Both the position numbers and the translations under genes were made by a program. The notes below the pieces were generated by a model that saw only the letters and a list, made by a program, of their open reading frames with translations, searched no databases and had not been told where the DNA came from. From the NCBI GenBank assembly GCA_002914845.1, contig JXTC01000057.1:129103-193102 (forward strand): a stretch of 64,000 bases of DNA, written 5' to 3'. Origin of the DNA: Trema orientale (Eukaryota > Streptophyta > Magnoliopsida > Rosales > Cannabaceae). Below, piece by piece: positions 47,626-59,814 of this stretch. How positions within the stretch are numbered: the first letter of the stretch is position 1; the number at the start of each line of letters is the position of its first letter.

Positions 47626-48005
47626 ACTTATACATTTATCTTTTATGCGTTCTTTTGAAATTTGTATTTAATACCTATTTTGTAAGAGCATAGTAAAAAT
47701 TATGGATTTTCACATTTCAGCCTGCTTAGTTTTATTGAGACTGTCCACGCGACACGCGCCACAAGGGCCATTGTCCTCTAAAAGTATGGAAATGCTTATA
47801 AAATATCCCAACTTTTATTTCCTTGTTAAAGCGGGATTGTATTTTAGAAAATCCATTTTCCTTTGTAGTTAAACAACATAAAACTCCAAAAGTCGGCCCT
47901 CATGATCTTTATTGATGAAGTAATAACCCAAAAATATGAGAGGATGAAGAAGATTTTAGATGGAGAGTTCTATTGTTTGTAGTTTCTCATAACATAGGGA
48001 TTTTT

Positions 48006-48007
<2 letters not shown>

Positions 48008-48041
<34 letters not shown>
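48008..48041. repeat. T homopolymer, about 34 bp
   Basis: A T run followed by a CT/C-rich tract to about 48080. Confidence 0.9.
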
Positions 48042-48044
<3 letters not shown>

Positions 48045-48139
48045 TTTCTTCCGCTCCCCCCCTTCCCCCTCTCCCCCCTTCAACAGTGAAACTCCGTGAG
48101 GGATTGTCATAAATTTTCTGAAAAAGCAAGAGAAATAAA

Positions 48140-48195
48140 AAAGTAACGCCATGATTTGAACACTTCTAAGTTTTATGTGTCCACTCTACTATCCA
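48140..48195 (-). mobile_element. tRNA-like head, possibly a SINE
   Basis: On the minus strand tagtagagtgg (48191-48181) resembles an A box and gtgttcaaatc (48163-48153) a B box. Spacing is shorter than usual. Weakest of the three such signals in this area. Confidence 0.3.
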
Positions 48196-50070
48196 GCAAT
48201 AGTATCCTCATTTTGTGAGATTATTTGCATGTGCATCACAACTCATGAACAAATGTCTCTCTTTTAGTTTCACACTATGTCTGGTAAGAGTAGGGCCGGG
48301 AGTAAGAATGGTCGAGAGGTTAGGGAAAAAGGAAAAAAAAAAAAAAAAGGAATGGTTGAGAGGTTAGAAAAGAAAAGAACGTGAAGGAGGAAGAGGAGTG
48401 TGAAAGTGAGTTATGATATAAAGAATAGAGATTAAGAAAGATAAAAACTTTATATTTATAAAATTATTATATTACTTAGATAAAAGCTTTATATTTACTG
48501 AAGATGGTTACTGTAAGGACGTCTCTATTATTTTTCTAATAATTTTTAGAAAAGATAAATTTTGTCATTATATATATATATATTTTTTTCCCTCTTCTTT
48601 CCAGTCCACTCAAAGGAACCTAACCCATCCACCTCTTCTCTCCCTCCCTTACCATTCATACCAAACAGAGGATTACATCTGTCCCTCCTCCCCTCCCCCT
48701 ATTACCTCTCTTGGTGTCCCTCAGATCCCTCCTATCCATGTGTACATTAAACCCAAATGTCAGAATTATTGTACGGTTCTCGCGGTCGTGGGGCACTAAT
48801 AACTTTCTGCATTTTTCTTTCTGCATTTTTCAGGGTCCATTGCCTCCAACTGACTTTTTTTTCCCCCTGTTTTATTTCTGTAGTCAGAGATTTCATTAGC
48901 CGCTGCCCACTAGCCAACTGTCCCCGGCAAAGTTTAATACGAGTGTTTGACATCTTACCAACTAATTATCATTATTTTCTTTAGATTATGTTGGGGCCCA
49001 TATATGCTGCCATACACCTTTTTCTTTCTTTCTTTTTTTTTTTTTTTTTTAGGATTTTCTATTATTTTTTTCCCTCTAATATGGTAGAGATTCTTCATAT
49101 AGATATAGATATTGGATTATTAGTCCATTGTTCCCGCCAAAAAGGTTTTCTAAAACGGTTAAGACAAGAGTACTTACATTGTTTTTTATATAATACCAAA
49201 AGCACTTTTTTTTTTCTTTTCTAATTATGTCTACGTCACTGCATCATCATATTAGATTGCGTTCCACAAATTTATTTATTTATTTATTTTTTCATATTTT
49301 CAATTCTCATTATTTTTTAAGACTTCCTCATCCCTCATTCTCTCTTTATTCTTTTGACTTTTCTCATGATCACTCTCTTTTCACATTTTTTTATCCCTTG
49401 TCTCTCATCTCTCCTATTTCTTTGTTATCGCTTTGTCTCTCTTCATTCTATAACATCTCTCATCAATTATATTAATGCATAATTTCTTATTTATACTAAA
49501 TTTTACCATTGTCACCCAATGTTATATAGGAAAAATCATCAATGACATCAATAAACCTTGATGTCATCAACTATCTTGTATATTGTTGTCGATTACCTTG
49601 ATGACCCACGAGCCTCGATGACATTAATAATCCACAAAGATACTGATAATGTTGAAGAACACTAATGAACCCCAACAATATCGTTACTATTGACAACTCT
49701 TAATTTTTACATATATTACAATATACTTACATGTACATTTGTTTCGTATCATCTTTAATTTTATATAAGTTTCAATTTTTGTGAGGTATTTTTAATTAAT
49801 GAAGTCAAATAAAACATGAACAAGTTGAATATTATATGAGCGATCAAATTTTAGATTAAAGAGAATAATGATGGTATTCAAGAGACTATATACAAAAATG
49901 AAGAAAAAAATTCATGAGATCAAACTATTTTGGAGATATTTCTTTTGAAATATTTTTTTTCTTCTTAATAAACAACAATAACTAGGGCAATTGGAAAACA
50001 TTGCAGAAAGTCTACCAAAGTCTTAGACTTTCTACAATACCTCATTTGATGATATTAAAAAAAAAGGTTA
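48196..50070. other. spacer, pyrimidine-rich, no recognised gene
   Basis: Contains CT-rich DNA between 48590 and 49480. Several overlapping open stretches on both strands at 48562-49475 are composition effects of the pyrimidine tract, with no conserved domain. A possible MITE (about 48270-48670, ends tgtctggtaagag and, on the other strand, tgtttggtatgaatgg) is too weak to list separately. Confidence 0.35.
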
Positions 50071-50641
50071 ATTATATTTTTATACCTTGCATTTTGACTA
50101 TTTGTTCAATTTATATATTGTGTTTTGATTATTCTCGACATTGACCTCCAGATTTGAAACTTATAATAAATTTATAAATTTTTAAAGTCAAATACCAATT
50201 TCAACAATTGAATTTGCTAAAATATCTTTTTAAACTTTAAGGATATGTATTTAATACTTAAGTTAAAATTAAAACTAATAGCTAGAAGAACAAACATTAA
50301 AAGACTAATTTAAAAAATGCCAAAATCTACAAAAATTAAGTATCATTTGGAAAAAAAAAAAAAAAAAAGAACTGCCAAAACCTACAAAAATTGAGTATCA
50401 TTTAAAGAAAAAAAAGAACTTCATTAATTTTATATAAGTTTTATATTTGACTTCTTTTAAAATATGTATATGTATTTAAATTTTAAGGGTATTTCGGTAA
50501 ATATAATGGTCAAAATTAGTATTTGATCTATAGAGGGTATAAATTTGATAAATTCTAAATCTAAAGATCAATGTTGATAATAACTAAAATATATATATAT
50601 TGAATAAAGAGTCAAAACGCAATGTATAAATATACAATTAT
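50071..50641. mobile_element. foldback repeat, TTGACTATTTGTTCAATTTATA family (copy 1)
   Basis: It begins taattatatttttatacctt followed by gcattttgactatttgttca and ends cgcaatgtataaatatacaa. The second copy at about 61709-62218 has the same order of blocks (agtcaaataccaattt; then ggtcaaa-attagtat / tctaaagat on the right). The ends are inverted. About 570 bp, no frame. Confidence 0.65.
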
Positions 50642-51039
50642 CCAAAACATATATATATATATATATATATATTATAGAAAGGTGTCCGTAAAATTCTCTT
50701 ATGACCACCAAACCTTACCATTGGGAATTGGAATTTTTGACGTGGTTGGGGTTAGTGATGAATGTGGATGTCATTAGCATCTTAATATATATAATCTGTA
50801 TTGCACCAAAGGTGCTGTATTTTTATATATAGTCTAATACTATTTGCAAATCCAATTTTTTTTACGGGAAATACAATTTATAACATAATACAACAATAAT
50901 ATAACACAATATAATACAATACAAATATGATAATCCCCTTTAATAAATGTGTGTATAACATGATAAAGTGGCTATGAAATAGTTATCATGTTTTCGTTTT
51001 ATTAAATACTTTTTTGAAACTTTATCCAGAAAAAAGTTT

Positions 51040-51440
51040 GAGTAAATTTGATTTTATATGAAAAAAAATAAAAATAAATCTCTAAAATTCTTTGAAAAAT
51101 TCTAGCTTTATTTTAAAAAAAACATACTATTTTCGAAAATATATAGAAAAATATTACTTTTTATCAATTGGTGATGTATGAGATAACTAATCGAGTTATT
51201 TGAAATAACTAAGCTATAACTCAATTTATAGCTCAATTGGTTACCTCAAGTAACCTGACTGATCATCTCAAGTACACTTTAAAAATACCAATTTTAGAGG
51301 CGAAATAGTAATTTTTTAAATATTTAGTAAAGTGGCGCTTTTTAAAATAAAATCCAGCAAATGGTATTTTCTAAATAAAATCAGAGGTTTTTCAAAACAA
51401 GTCAGTACATTGGGATTTTTCAAATTTTTGGACTTTGGAC
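51040..51440. mobile_element. foldback repeat with AAAATACCA motifs (copy 2)
   Basis: Shares with 45917-46295 the order of ctatttt-gaaaatat-tagaaaaat, gataactaatcgagttat-type wording and the right end gggatttttcaaatttttgg. Limits are approximate. Confidence 0.5.
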
Positions 51441-51514
51441 TTAGATTTTTGTAAAAAGTCTAAAAAAAATTTCTCAAAGAATAAGTACTTCCAAAACTCT
51501 TTTTTTTTTTTTTT

Positions 51515-51768
51515 GATAAATTTAGGTGGATGACCAATATTTTAAATTTGATTAAATAGATGTCTATTTTTTAAATTTTATAGCTAAATGTTTAAATGTA
51601 TATATTTTTACACTCGGTAGATATACTTTTATACTAATTTCAGTTAATGTACTGAGTATATAATATTTTATACTGGGGATATAAACATATATACCAAACA
51701 TTTTGCTATAACATTTGAAAAATGAACATTTAGGTAAATTGGCCCAAAATTCGTTCATTTTTCTATGA
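51515..51768. repeat. dispersed repeat, inverted relative of 6572-7150
   Basis: Begins gataaatttaggtggatgac and ends ttctatgaga. Read on the other strand it follows the units at 6572-7150 block by block (cacctaaattt, accgagtgtaaaa-type, tatatacc motifs). Confidence 0.65.
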
Positions 51769-51805
51769 GACCCTTTTTTTTTTTTTTCTTTTTTGTCCAA
51801 AGAAT

Positions 51806-52280
51806 CACTACAACAATAGAGACCTTCACCGACGCTTTCATCCGTCGGCAAAGGTGCGTCGGTGAAGGTTAATCAAATGCGTCGGGAAAGGTCAAAAGAT
51901 TTTTTCCGACGCAAATAAGCATCGGCAAGTGCCGTCGGTAAAACCTTGTCGGCGAAAGTCCATTGCCGACGCAAATCTCAAACGCATCGGTAAAAGTAGA
52001 CTACGTCGACGCATTTTAGCCGTCAGAGATGAACGACTGTCGGAGTAGGGATGACCAAAATTCAAACTTAGTCAACCTTTTTCCGAGGCGTTCTACGTAT
52101 TGCGTCGGCATATATTTTGTAAAATACTTTTACCGACGTAAAAATGCGTCGGGAAATATAGACATAATTTAAAAAATAAAATATACCTAACTTTTGCCGA
52201 CCCAGAAAGCTGTCGGTGAAAGTTTGCTTACAAGCAACCTTTGCCGACGCGTTTGGGTAATGCGTCGGTAAAAGTTATAT
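51806..52280. repeat. subterminal repeat array, left end of second CACTA element
   Basis: About ten copies of a core gcgtcggtaaaa / ttttgccgacgc in alternating orientation, beginning at the terminal repeat. Such arrays serve as binding sites for the accessory transposon protein in En/Spm-type elements. Confidence 0.8.
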
Positions 52281-52466
52281 AATAAAAAAATAAATTTTTT
52301 TTAATTAGATATTTAAAAAATAAATGGAATTAAATAATTAAAACATAAAAACAAATTAATGATAACTAAAAAGTAATTTTATTAAATAAAAAACTAATAC
52401 AATAATATTCATAAAATCAACATAACTTACAAAAATAAAGATACACAAACCAAAAAAAAAAAAAAA

Positions 52467-54010
52467 CTACTCGGACGGAGGCGGTGGCGGTGGCGGCGAG
52501 TTGGATGAAGGTGGTAGCTGAATGTTCAGCCCGTTGTTGCCGAGCTGAGCTATCAATAACTGAAGCATCCGCTGTTGCTCATCGAGGCGGCATTGAGTAT
52601 GGGCTTGGTGCTCATCGAGCTTGCGTTGGTGCTCTGCGTCCTTCTCGGCCAACTGTTGTTTCAAGTTGGCGATCGTCTCGGCTTGCTCTCGCTGCACGAA
52701 GGCAATATGGCTCGTACTAGCAGCTCTCGGACCTCCAATACTCTTCAATCGAGGGAGCGAGCCTAGTCCCTTCTGCCACCACGATCGAGTACCAAGGGAC
52801 TGAGTTATAATCGCGTACTCATCAATAGGAGAGGGACCTACAACAGACTCAGCAGATGACGCTGGATCTGCTTCTTGATTCGTTGTCTCATGAGCTTGAG
52901 CCTGGGCCTGAGTTAGTGCCTCCTCTCTTAATGCAATCATCTCCTCCTATCACCAAAATTAAAATTATATTAAGTTTTATATACATATATATATATTCAT
53001 ATAAATTGTAAATTAAATTGTAAACAGAAAGAAATGCTTACATATTTTTGTTGAGTATACTCATTCCTCCAGCCATTCTCCTTGTGATGTCTACCCTCAA
53101 AGCAGTCAATTGGACTCATAAGCTCTCCAGTCTCCAGGTTACCCTAAACAAATTATACTATTATTAAAAAATATGTAATTAATAGTCAATATGTTAATAA
53201 AAAATTAAAAATTAATAAGTTGTCTTACCCCCTTATGTATGTGGCCCATAATACTCAATGAACCTTGACCAGGAGCATATAACTGCTTCGACCTATTCTC
53301 AGAATTTTGAGAAGAAACTTTCTGGCAAGATATTCAATCAAATTTTAATTATTTAAATAATGACAACATAATTATTATTGATTGAGGCTTTTAGGAAAAT
53401 ATATTACCTCAAACTCCTCAGATGCAAAATGATTGCACAGAATGTTCCAGTCATCTAAGGGAACATTCTTGTACGGATTGGCTTTAGCTATGGCCAAATC
53501 CTCCTTCCCACCGACTGCCTTGAAATGCACCTTCATGGCGCTCCTCCAATCTCTCAAATAATGCATCATTGACTGCTCGATAGAGTCCATAAAGGTGACA
53601 CTATCCCGAGGATAATCAAATTTCATCTAAACATTATATATTAATAATTAATATGCACAATGTTAAATATATTAAAAAATTAATACTTAAACTAATTTTA
53701 AAATACTTACATCTAGTCGTTGAAAATAGATGGCTAAGTCCTCCTTCTTGACGTCTTTCTATGTGAGAGTAGATGCTGTTATCGTGTCTCGAACATATTT
53801 AGCAAGCAAGTTCAAGAACATCTTGCCATTCTTCAATACAGGCTTTCCCGTGTGCTCATCGTGCTTGACCTTTAACTTGTCAGTCTTCGCTCTCCTAAGC
53901 TCTTTCTCAATCGCAACCCCTCTCGTCTCATCCTTTACCCTCTTTCCTTTGGTGTCGGAACCACCATTGCTTAACCCAAAACTAGTTGGTGCACTGCCTG
54001 CACTAGACAT
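52467..54010 (-). pseudogene. PF03004 (Transposase_24) CACTA protein gene, five exons, one stop
   Basis: Exons on the minus strand are 54010-53711, 53626-53408, 53321-53229, 53143-53042 and 52946-52467. All borders are GT..AG and every exon is a multiple of three (300, 219, 93, 102 and 480 bp), so all introns are phase 0 and the model is 397 residues. It starts MSSAGSAPTSFGLSNGGSDT. Domain wording includes DWRSAMKVHFKAVGG, VPLDDWNILCNHFASEEFE and YAPGQGSLSIMGHIH. The last exon is a coiled coil (EQAETIANLKQQLAEKD) ending in a proline run. One in-frame TAG interrupts exon 1 at codon 84. The product would bind the subterminal repeats. Calling it a pseudogene rests on that single stop, which may be a sequencing error. 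Confidence 0.8.
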
Positions 54011-54117
54011 CCTATAAAGAATATAGTTGACAAATTTTATAATTTTATTATATACTAATGTGAAAAATAAACTACATAGAATTTCACTAAGATAGAATCA
54101 CTACAAAAGATAACTTA

Positions 54118-54513
54118 AACCTCGTCATCAGATATGTCATTATTTTCCACAGAACTTGTATCACTATCAGTAATCTCAATCTCTTCATCATCATACTCCT
54201 CTAATATATCATCCTCAAATTCATCATCATCAACTAGAAAGTCATCTTAGGTAACAACGCGAGATTCACGAATTAATTCATCAATATTGTCGACTTCAGC
54301 TGGTTCAACATCATCCCGCTGAAATCGAACATTGTCTAACTCCGGAAGCTCTACCCATAATTGGAATGAAGAAGAGTTCGCCACATCTAGTTTAACATCA
54401 TCCCACTGAAATCGAACACTATGTATGCACACTCGGCACTTGGTATCAAGTGTGTGCAAATATGTACATACATGACACTTAGTGCCAAATATGTGCACAT
54501 TTACATATAACAA
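54118..54513 (-). pseudogene. acidic C-terminal tail of a TNP2-type ORF
   Basis: The minus-strand frame reads VRFQRDDVEPAEVDNIDELI, RESRVV, an in-frame taa, then DDFLVDDDEFEDDILEEYDD and ITDSDTSSVENNDISDDEV before a stop. Acidic ends of this kind close the transposase ORF in related elements. It sits directly upstream of the PF03004 gene, as expected. The catalytic part is missing, since the next 2 kb upstream have no transposase similarity. Identification is an inference from position and composition. Confidence 0.5.
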
Positions 54514-56640
54514 TCACCTACGTAGAAAAAAAAATTATAGAAACAACTAAAAATAAAATAAAAGCACTTAGAACTATTTAAGCACAACAACAATAAGTAT
54601 ATTCACATATTTAAAGGATTCACGAAAAGAAACAAATTTAAAAATGAACAAAGCAGATACACTATTTTTGCAAAATTAACTAAAGCACCAGCACACAAAC
54701 TTGACATAATAACATTAACACAACACTAAAGTACTAATGTGCCAAACACTTAATGAGCCAACCAGTAATAAGCGAAGCACTTAATTATGATATCAAACAA
54801 AATTCCCAAAGCAGAATAGTAATTAAAAGTCATTGTCTCCATTGTACACTCCATGTCCTAACCAAAAAGGAAAAGAAAACTAATAATTATTCACCACATC
54901 CACATGTTATGAATTATAGAAACAATCGAATAAAGTTAAAAGAGATGTGGCATCCATATTTAGCCATAGGAAAAAAATATATTGGTCAAGTCAAGCCACT
55001 TTAAACACAAATACATTCTATAAGTGATACAAAGAAGATGAGTTTCTCCTTGATTTCATCATCAACACAGCATAATTTCCCAACTCCAAATAAGATGCAA
55101 TTTGAGAACTTTTTTTCTATTAGTATAAATGCAAATCAAAGTATAGAAAATATATCAAACTTTGCTTATTTGCAAAATCACATGTTAATAGATTAATTTT
55201 TGAATTTTTTTTCATAACTAATACAAAAATAAAGACACTGATAAACAGGGAGTCACGCCATGAATTGAACTAATAATAATAAAGACAAATATTTAAAATG
55301 TGAAAAGAATTTACACACTAGAACAAATCTTAAAAATAGCTACAGGCTACAATCCTTCTACGCTTGTCTTTAAAATAGCACAAATCTTGTCAAGCAGATC
55401 AATTGTATTGCGATATAGCTTCCACTAACTACTAATAAATTAATTGAAATCTTATCTTATTAGCCTTTTAGGTCAATGTGTCTAATGCACACCTAACTTT
55501 TGAAGGGTTTTTATTATTTTTAATTATATGCATTTTTTGTCAAAGAACGTTTTCAATTGGGATTCTTAATATGCTATTATTTGTTTACTTTGCATGATAA
55601 TAAAATATAATATAGCACTTTGTCACTATAAGCTTTTTACTAAATTTAGTCCAATTTAATTTCACTTTTTCCTAAACGTAATTTAGTATAAAGTTTCTAG
55701 CTTGCTCAAATTCTACTACCAAAAGTGCATGGATCATTTAAACTTTATGGAATTATTTTATTTTGGTCTAATTTTGGCTTATTGTCTGAGTAGTCAATTT
55801 GTATTTGGTCAGGTATGATATTAGCATCTAGAAAATTATAAATGGACAAAGTTAGATAACTTTGTGCTCCACCAATGAGAAAAACAAATGCCTATAATAT
55901 TTTGGAAAAATAATAGCAACAAAAATAATTAAACTTAGACCATCAAAAAAAATGAAAATTATCAACTACCCTATCAGATAAGAAAAAGAAAAAAAGGTTT
56001 TAGAATTTGAGAAACAACCAGAGAGAGAGATCGATTTTACTTTGAGATAATGGGACATATAGTAACATCACAAATGCAATATATTATTTTTCTCTACAAA
56101 TATGTATAAATATTTTTCTTGTTATTATGTGATAAGAGTTGACCATTAACATTGCCTGATATAGAGCAGAGCCAAAGAATACGCAGAGAAAGGAGTTGAG
56201 CCAAATCAAACGTCTTTGAGCCGTAATAGATTTTGGGAGAGTGGAGAGGAGAAGATAAGGGAGCTAGCTATAAATGGTTGGTCCTTTCCAAAAAATTCAC
56301 TATTGAAGCTGGGCTTATAAAGAAAGGTGATTTTGATTTTGTTTTGAGTGGTAAAGTTTCAGAGTTTTCTCTTTAGAGAACACCTTGCGATATTTTCTTC
56401 ATGTATAGTGGGAATAGAGTTCGACTCTGTATTTTGCTTGGTGGGGGCACGATGGTGAGAGGAGATGATGGTAAGAGAGGGCTGAGAGGAGAAGATTAAG
56501 AGAGAGCAGAGAGATAATAGCGAGAGAGCTGAGCGGCAGATGAGGCCAATGAAGAAGAGATAAAGGAAAAAAGGGATTTAACCCTACACGTGCCTAAACC
56601 ACTTTCTACTTAATTTTTTTTTATTTTTTTAAAATATAAA
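54514..56640. other. 5' non-coding part of the second CACTA element
   Basis: About 2.1 kb of AT-rich sequence where the transposase would be in a complete element. A purine-rich stretch with gagagagatcg and gaggagaag motifs lies at 56010-56560. No frame with transposase similarity. Confidence 0.5.
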
Positions 56641-56984
56641 TCGCTACCCCGATGCTTTATTCCGTCGGTAAAAGATAACTCAAAATTTTTTCCCAAATTA
56701 AAATGGGCGCCTAATATTTATCGCCTAATGGAGTCCGCGGCAATTTTTTAACCAAACTTTTCCCGACGAAAAGTCAACAGAGCGTCGGCATAGGGTCTAA
56801 TTTACGCAGCTAAATTTACATGCCACCCTTTTGCCGACGCTCCATACGTCAGGATAGAGTCTTTATTTCTAAATATTTTTAGCAATTTTTTACCGACGAG
56901 TTTTAAGATGACCCATCGGTAATAGGTTCTTTTGCCGACATGATTCCAATAATGCGTCGGCAAAAGTCTTTTATTTTTGTAGTG
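56640..56984. repeat. subterminal repeat array, right end of second CACTA element
   Basis: Copies of ttttgccgacgc / gcgtcggcaaaag in alternating orientation, ending tttatttttgtagtg. Confidence 0.8.
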
Positions 56985-56999
56985 AATATTGTGTATGGT

Positions 57000-57550
57000 A
57001 AAAGGATATAGGTAGGACTAATTTAGGCCTAAATGATGTTTTTAGGAATTGTTTTTAAAATGACATTTTAGAGGTGTCAACAATTTTTTAACCTATGATC
57101 AAAAAAATTATAACCGTTATTAATGACAGTTTTAGGAGTTTTTCATAATCAAGAAGTCCTTGATACTTGTAAAAATTTCTTTTTGAAATAAATTCATAAA
57201 AAATTCATTTAGGCACAAACTACTTCTATTCATGTCCTTTTTCCATTGCGTATATGCTAGTAAGAAAATGACATGGATAGGACTAACCTGGGTGAAAATG
57301 ACTTTTCTTTGTACATTTTTCCAAAAATGACATTTTTAGGAGTGTCAAGGACTTCTTAACCTATGCTCAAGAACTTCTTAACTATGAAAAATCATTTAGG
57401 ACTCTTTCATAGTCAAGAAATCATGGTCAAGAATTCTTGACCATGGGTCAAAATGTTCTTGACACTCCTAAAAATGTTATTTTAAAAAAATACGCAAAAA
57501 AAATAAAATTAAACAGTTTGGCCCAAGTTATTCCTACCTATGTCCTTTTC
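57000..57550. mobile_element. foldback element, dimeric
   Basis: The left end aaaaggatataggtaggact and the right end on the other strand, gaaaaggacataggtaggaa, are inverted repeats. A third, internal copy of the terminus (aaaatgacatggataggact at about 57264) and a fourth in inverse (attcatgtcctttttcc at about 57230) divide the element into two halves of about 245 and 285 bp. Motifs such as gtcaaggacttctt and cttgaccatg form further inverted pairs. It lies 13 bp from the target duplication of the second CACTA element. Confidence 0.65.
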
Positions 57551-57689
57551 TCTTTGTTAGAAGATTCCATGAGCTTAGTAGCTACACAGGCCCATGGCCC
57601 CTTACACTAAAACATGTTCCCACATTGTGGGTAGATGAACCTAACTGGTATTATTTTGGGTTTCCAACACTTTTACCGACCAAAATAAA

Positions 57690-58030
57690 AAAAATTCAAA
57701 AAATATGGTGGGTTAGTATTTTTTTTTCCTCCAATTCCCCTATCACTTTTTTCAAAAAAATACCACTTTTAAAAAGTTTTTAGAAAAATACCACTTTTAA
57801 AAAGTTTTTAGAAAAATACCATTTTTAATAATAGTTACTAGTTACCGGTGTTTGAAAACTGGTTATCGGTTAACAATTATTAGTTATATACTAATTATGA
57901 ATACATTTGGTTACTAGTTATCAATACTTGAAAACTAGTTATCAATTACTAGTTAATATTTTCAAAATGGTATTTTTCTAAGAACTTTTTAAAAAGTGAT
58001 ATTTTTCTTAAAAAAATGTGGTACTGGATC
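57690..58030. mobile_element. foldback repeat with AAAATACCA motifs (copy 3)
   Basis: The left half has tandem aaaaataccacttttaaaa units and the right half their inverse (atttttctaagaacttttt). The middle has several gttactagttacc / ttatcaattactagtt palindromic phrases. Related to 45917-46295 and 51040-51440. Confidence 0.55.
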
Positions 58031-59814
58031 TAAAAAGACTAAGCCCACCACAAATTTATAATTCTTTTCTAAAATGGCCATATATGGCCTAATTTTCTCG
58101 AGTATTTTAGGCCAAATGATTTATAGATTATAGAATGAATTATTTAGGAGTATTACAATATCAATAACGGATACTTATTATATTAATAACTGATGACTAA
58201 CGCTAGAAAATTCATAAATTTATGATCATAAAATTAGGTGACCTTATGATTAATATTGTAATATTCGTAGAAAAGTCATTTTGAAAGAAGGAAGATTTAA
58301 ATCCATTAGCAATCTACATTCATTACTTTAGTTATAACTTTACCCATAATTAGAATTACTTAAAAGGACAATCTAATAGTGATTTTTTTTTTTTTTCCGC
58401 TTGAAATCTAATAGTGAATTTATACAGTAAAGAATCATCAAATAGCAACCTAAGAAAGAAAAGAAAACAATAAAACAACAGGGGGATTATATACACCTCA
58501 ACTTTGTATGAAAGCACCTTATTGATCAATAAAATGATTAAAAGAGACAATTTAGGAAAGAAGAAGAAGAAGAAGAAGAAAAAATGCACCCCATCTTCAT
58601 CTATCCTTCTTTTTTAGTTTCAAAGGAATGTTTCTATTCAAATTTCCGTTCTGTCTTTTGTCTTACTATTTTTTTAAGAATTTCTTTTTATGCATAATTC
58701 ATCTCCTCCAGTTCTAATTTCTTTAATAATCTCTTTAATCTTAAACTAAAGGAGAGGAAGTGAAATTTCTTTATTTTATACCTACTTTGTCTTGTTTTAT
58801 TTTTTTTTCTAATATCTTATGTTTTATTTTCTCATTAAAATTGTTCGTTTCACTTATAGTTTTTTATTTAATGATTCAATCATTTCATCCTAAAAAATTA
58901 AAACTAGTACTTTATTTTAGATCATAGATTTGTAGGGAAGAAAGTTAATTTTAGATGATGTTTGAGATGCTATTAACATGGCGTTTGATTTCTTTTCCTA
59001 ACTTGTCTTTTTATTTATTTTAGGAGGCCTTAATAATTGGGTGGGTTGCAAATATAGCTCCACTAAAATAAAGCCTATGGAATTACCTAAACACTAATAT
59101 AAGGAAATTACTCTATCATTGCTCAAAATCTTTAGAAAGAAAAAAAAAAAAGCGACTCTTCATGAAAAATTATATGACAACAAAAGAAAGGCTTGTAGTA
59201 AAAAAAAGGTGAGTTTCATATATATTTTTTAATCTTATTTAATATTGTTTTTATTTCTTTGTAGTACAGATAATGAGTTGCAAGCGTTGTTGCTAGAAAT
59301 TTCGAAAACAAATTTCTGAAAAAATGATTTTACCGAAAATAATTTCTGCAATTTTGTAAACAAATCAAGAACGCAGTGGAATAGATATTTTAAAATTTTT
59401 CTTGAAACTTTACAAAACAAAAACGTAGGATCGTTGATCTAACATAAATTAATTCATGGATCTTAGTTTAGATAAAACCTAGAAGCGCTTCACAATCATT
59501 GAGCCTTCCTGTCTATTCTCTAGAACCCGTTGAATGATCTGATATGTGGGCACCTTCTTGATTCCCAACGAGAGATGGGCGGACGATCCGGAAGATGCTC
59601 TTCCTTCTCCTTTGACTGCACGTCTACGACTATGGGTATCTCTGCCTCGGCAGCTATGAACGAACACGGGATTTCTTCCGCGGTAGCTCGGCTCTCTCCC
59701 CCTCTCTCTCTCATTCTCTCTATTTTTTGAAAAACACAGTCACTATGACTGTAGGTGGCGTGTGGTACACTTAGAGAGGCTTAGGAGAACTTTTCTCTTA
59801 AGTTGAGCACCAAT
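58031..59814. other. spacer, possibly decayed element sequence
   Basis: AT-rich to about 59220, including a GAA microsatellite (58558-58581). From about 59460 to 59760 the sequence is GC-richer, with short open frames on both strands and a ctctccccctctctctct tract. It resembles the 5' part of a plant repeat rather than a host gene. No domain is recognised. Confidence 0.35.

Larger units (their letters stand above)
51806..56984 (-). mobile_element. complete-ended CACTA (En/Spm) DNA transposon
   Basis: The ends are cactacaacaatagagacct (51806) and, on the other strand, cactacaaaaataaaagact (56984). The 3-bp direct repeat AAT flanks both (51803-51805 and 56985-56987). Subterminal regions (about 51830-52280 and 56640-56960) hold many copies of ccgacgca / tgcgtcgg in both orientations. 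Genes lie on the minus strand. It is 5.18 kb. It encodes a PF03004 protein and only a tail of the TNP2-type ORF, so it could not move without help. Confidence 0.9.

Noticed and set aside
48562-49475. Cluster of 60-80 codon open frames on both strands
   Set aside because: Pyrimidine-rich composition removes stop codons here; no conserved motif, start context or splice pattern supports a gene.
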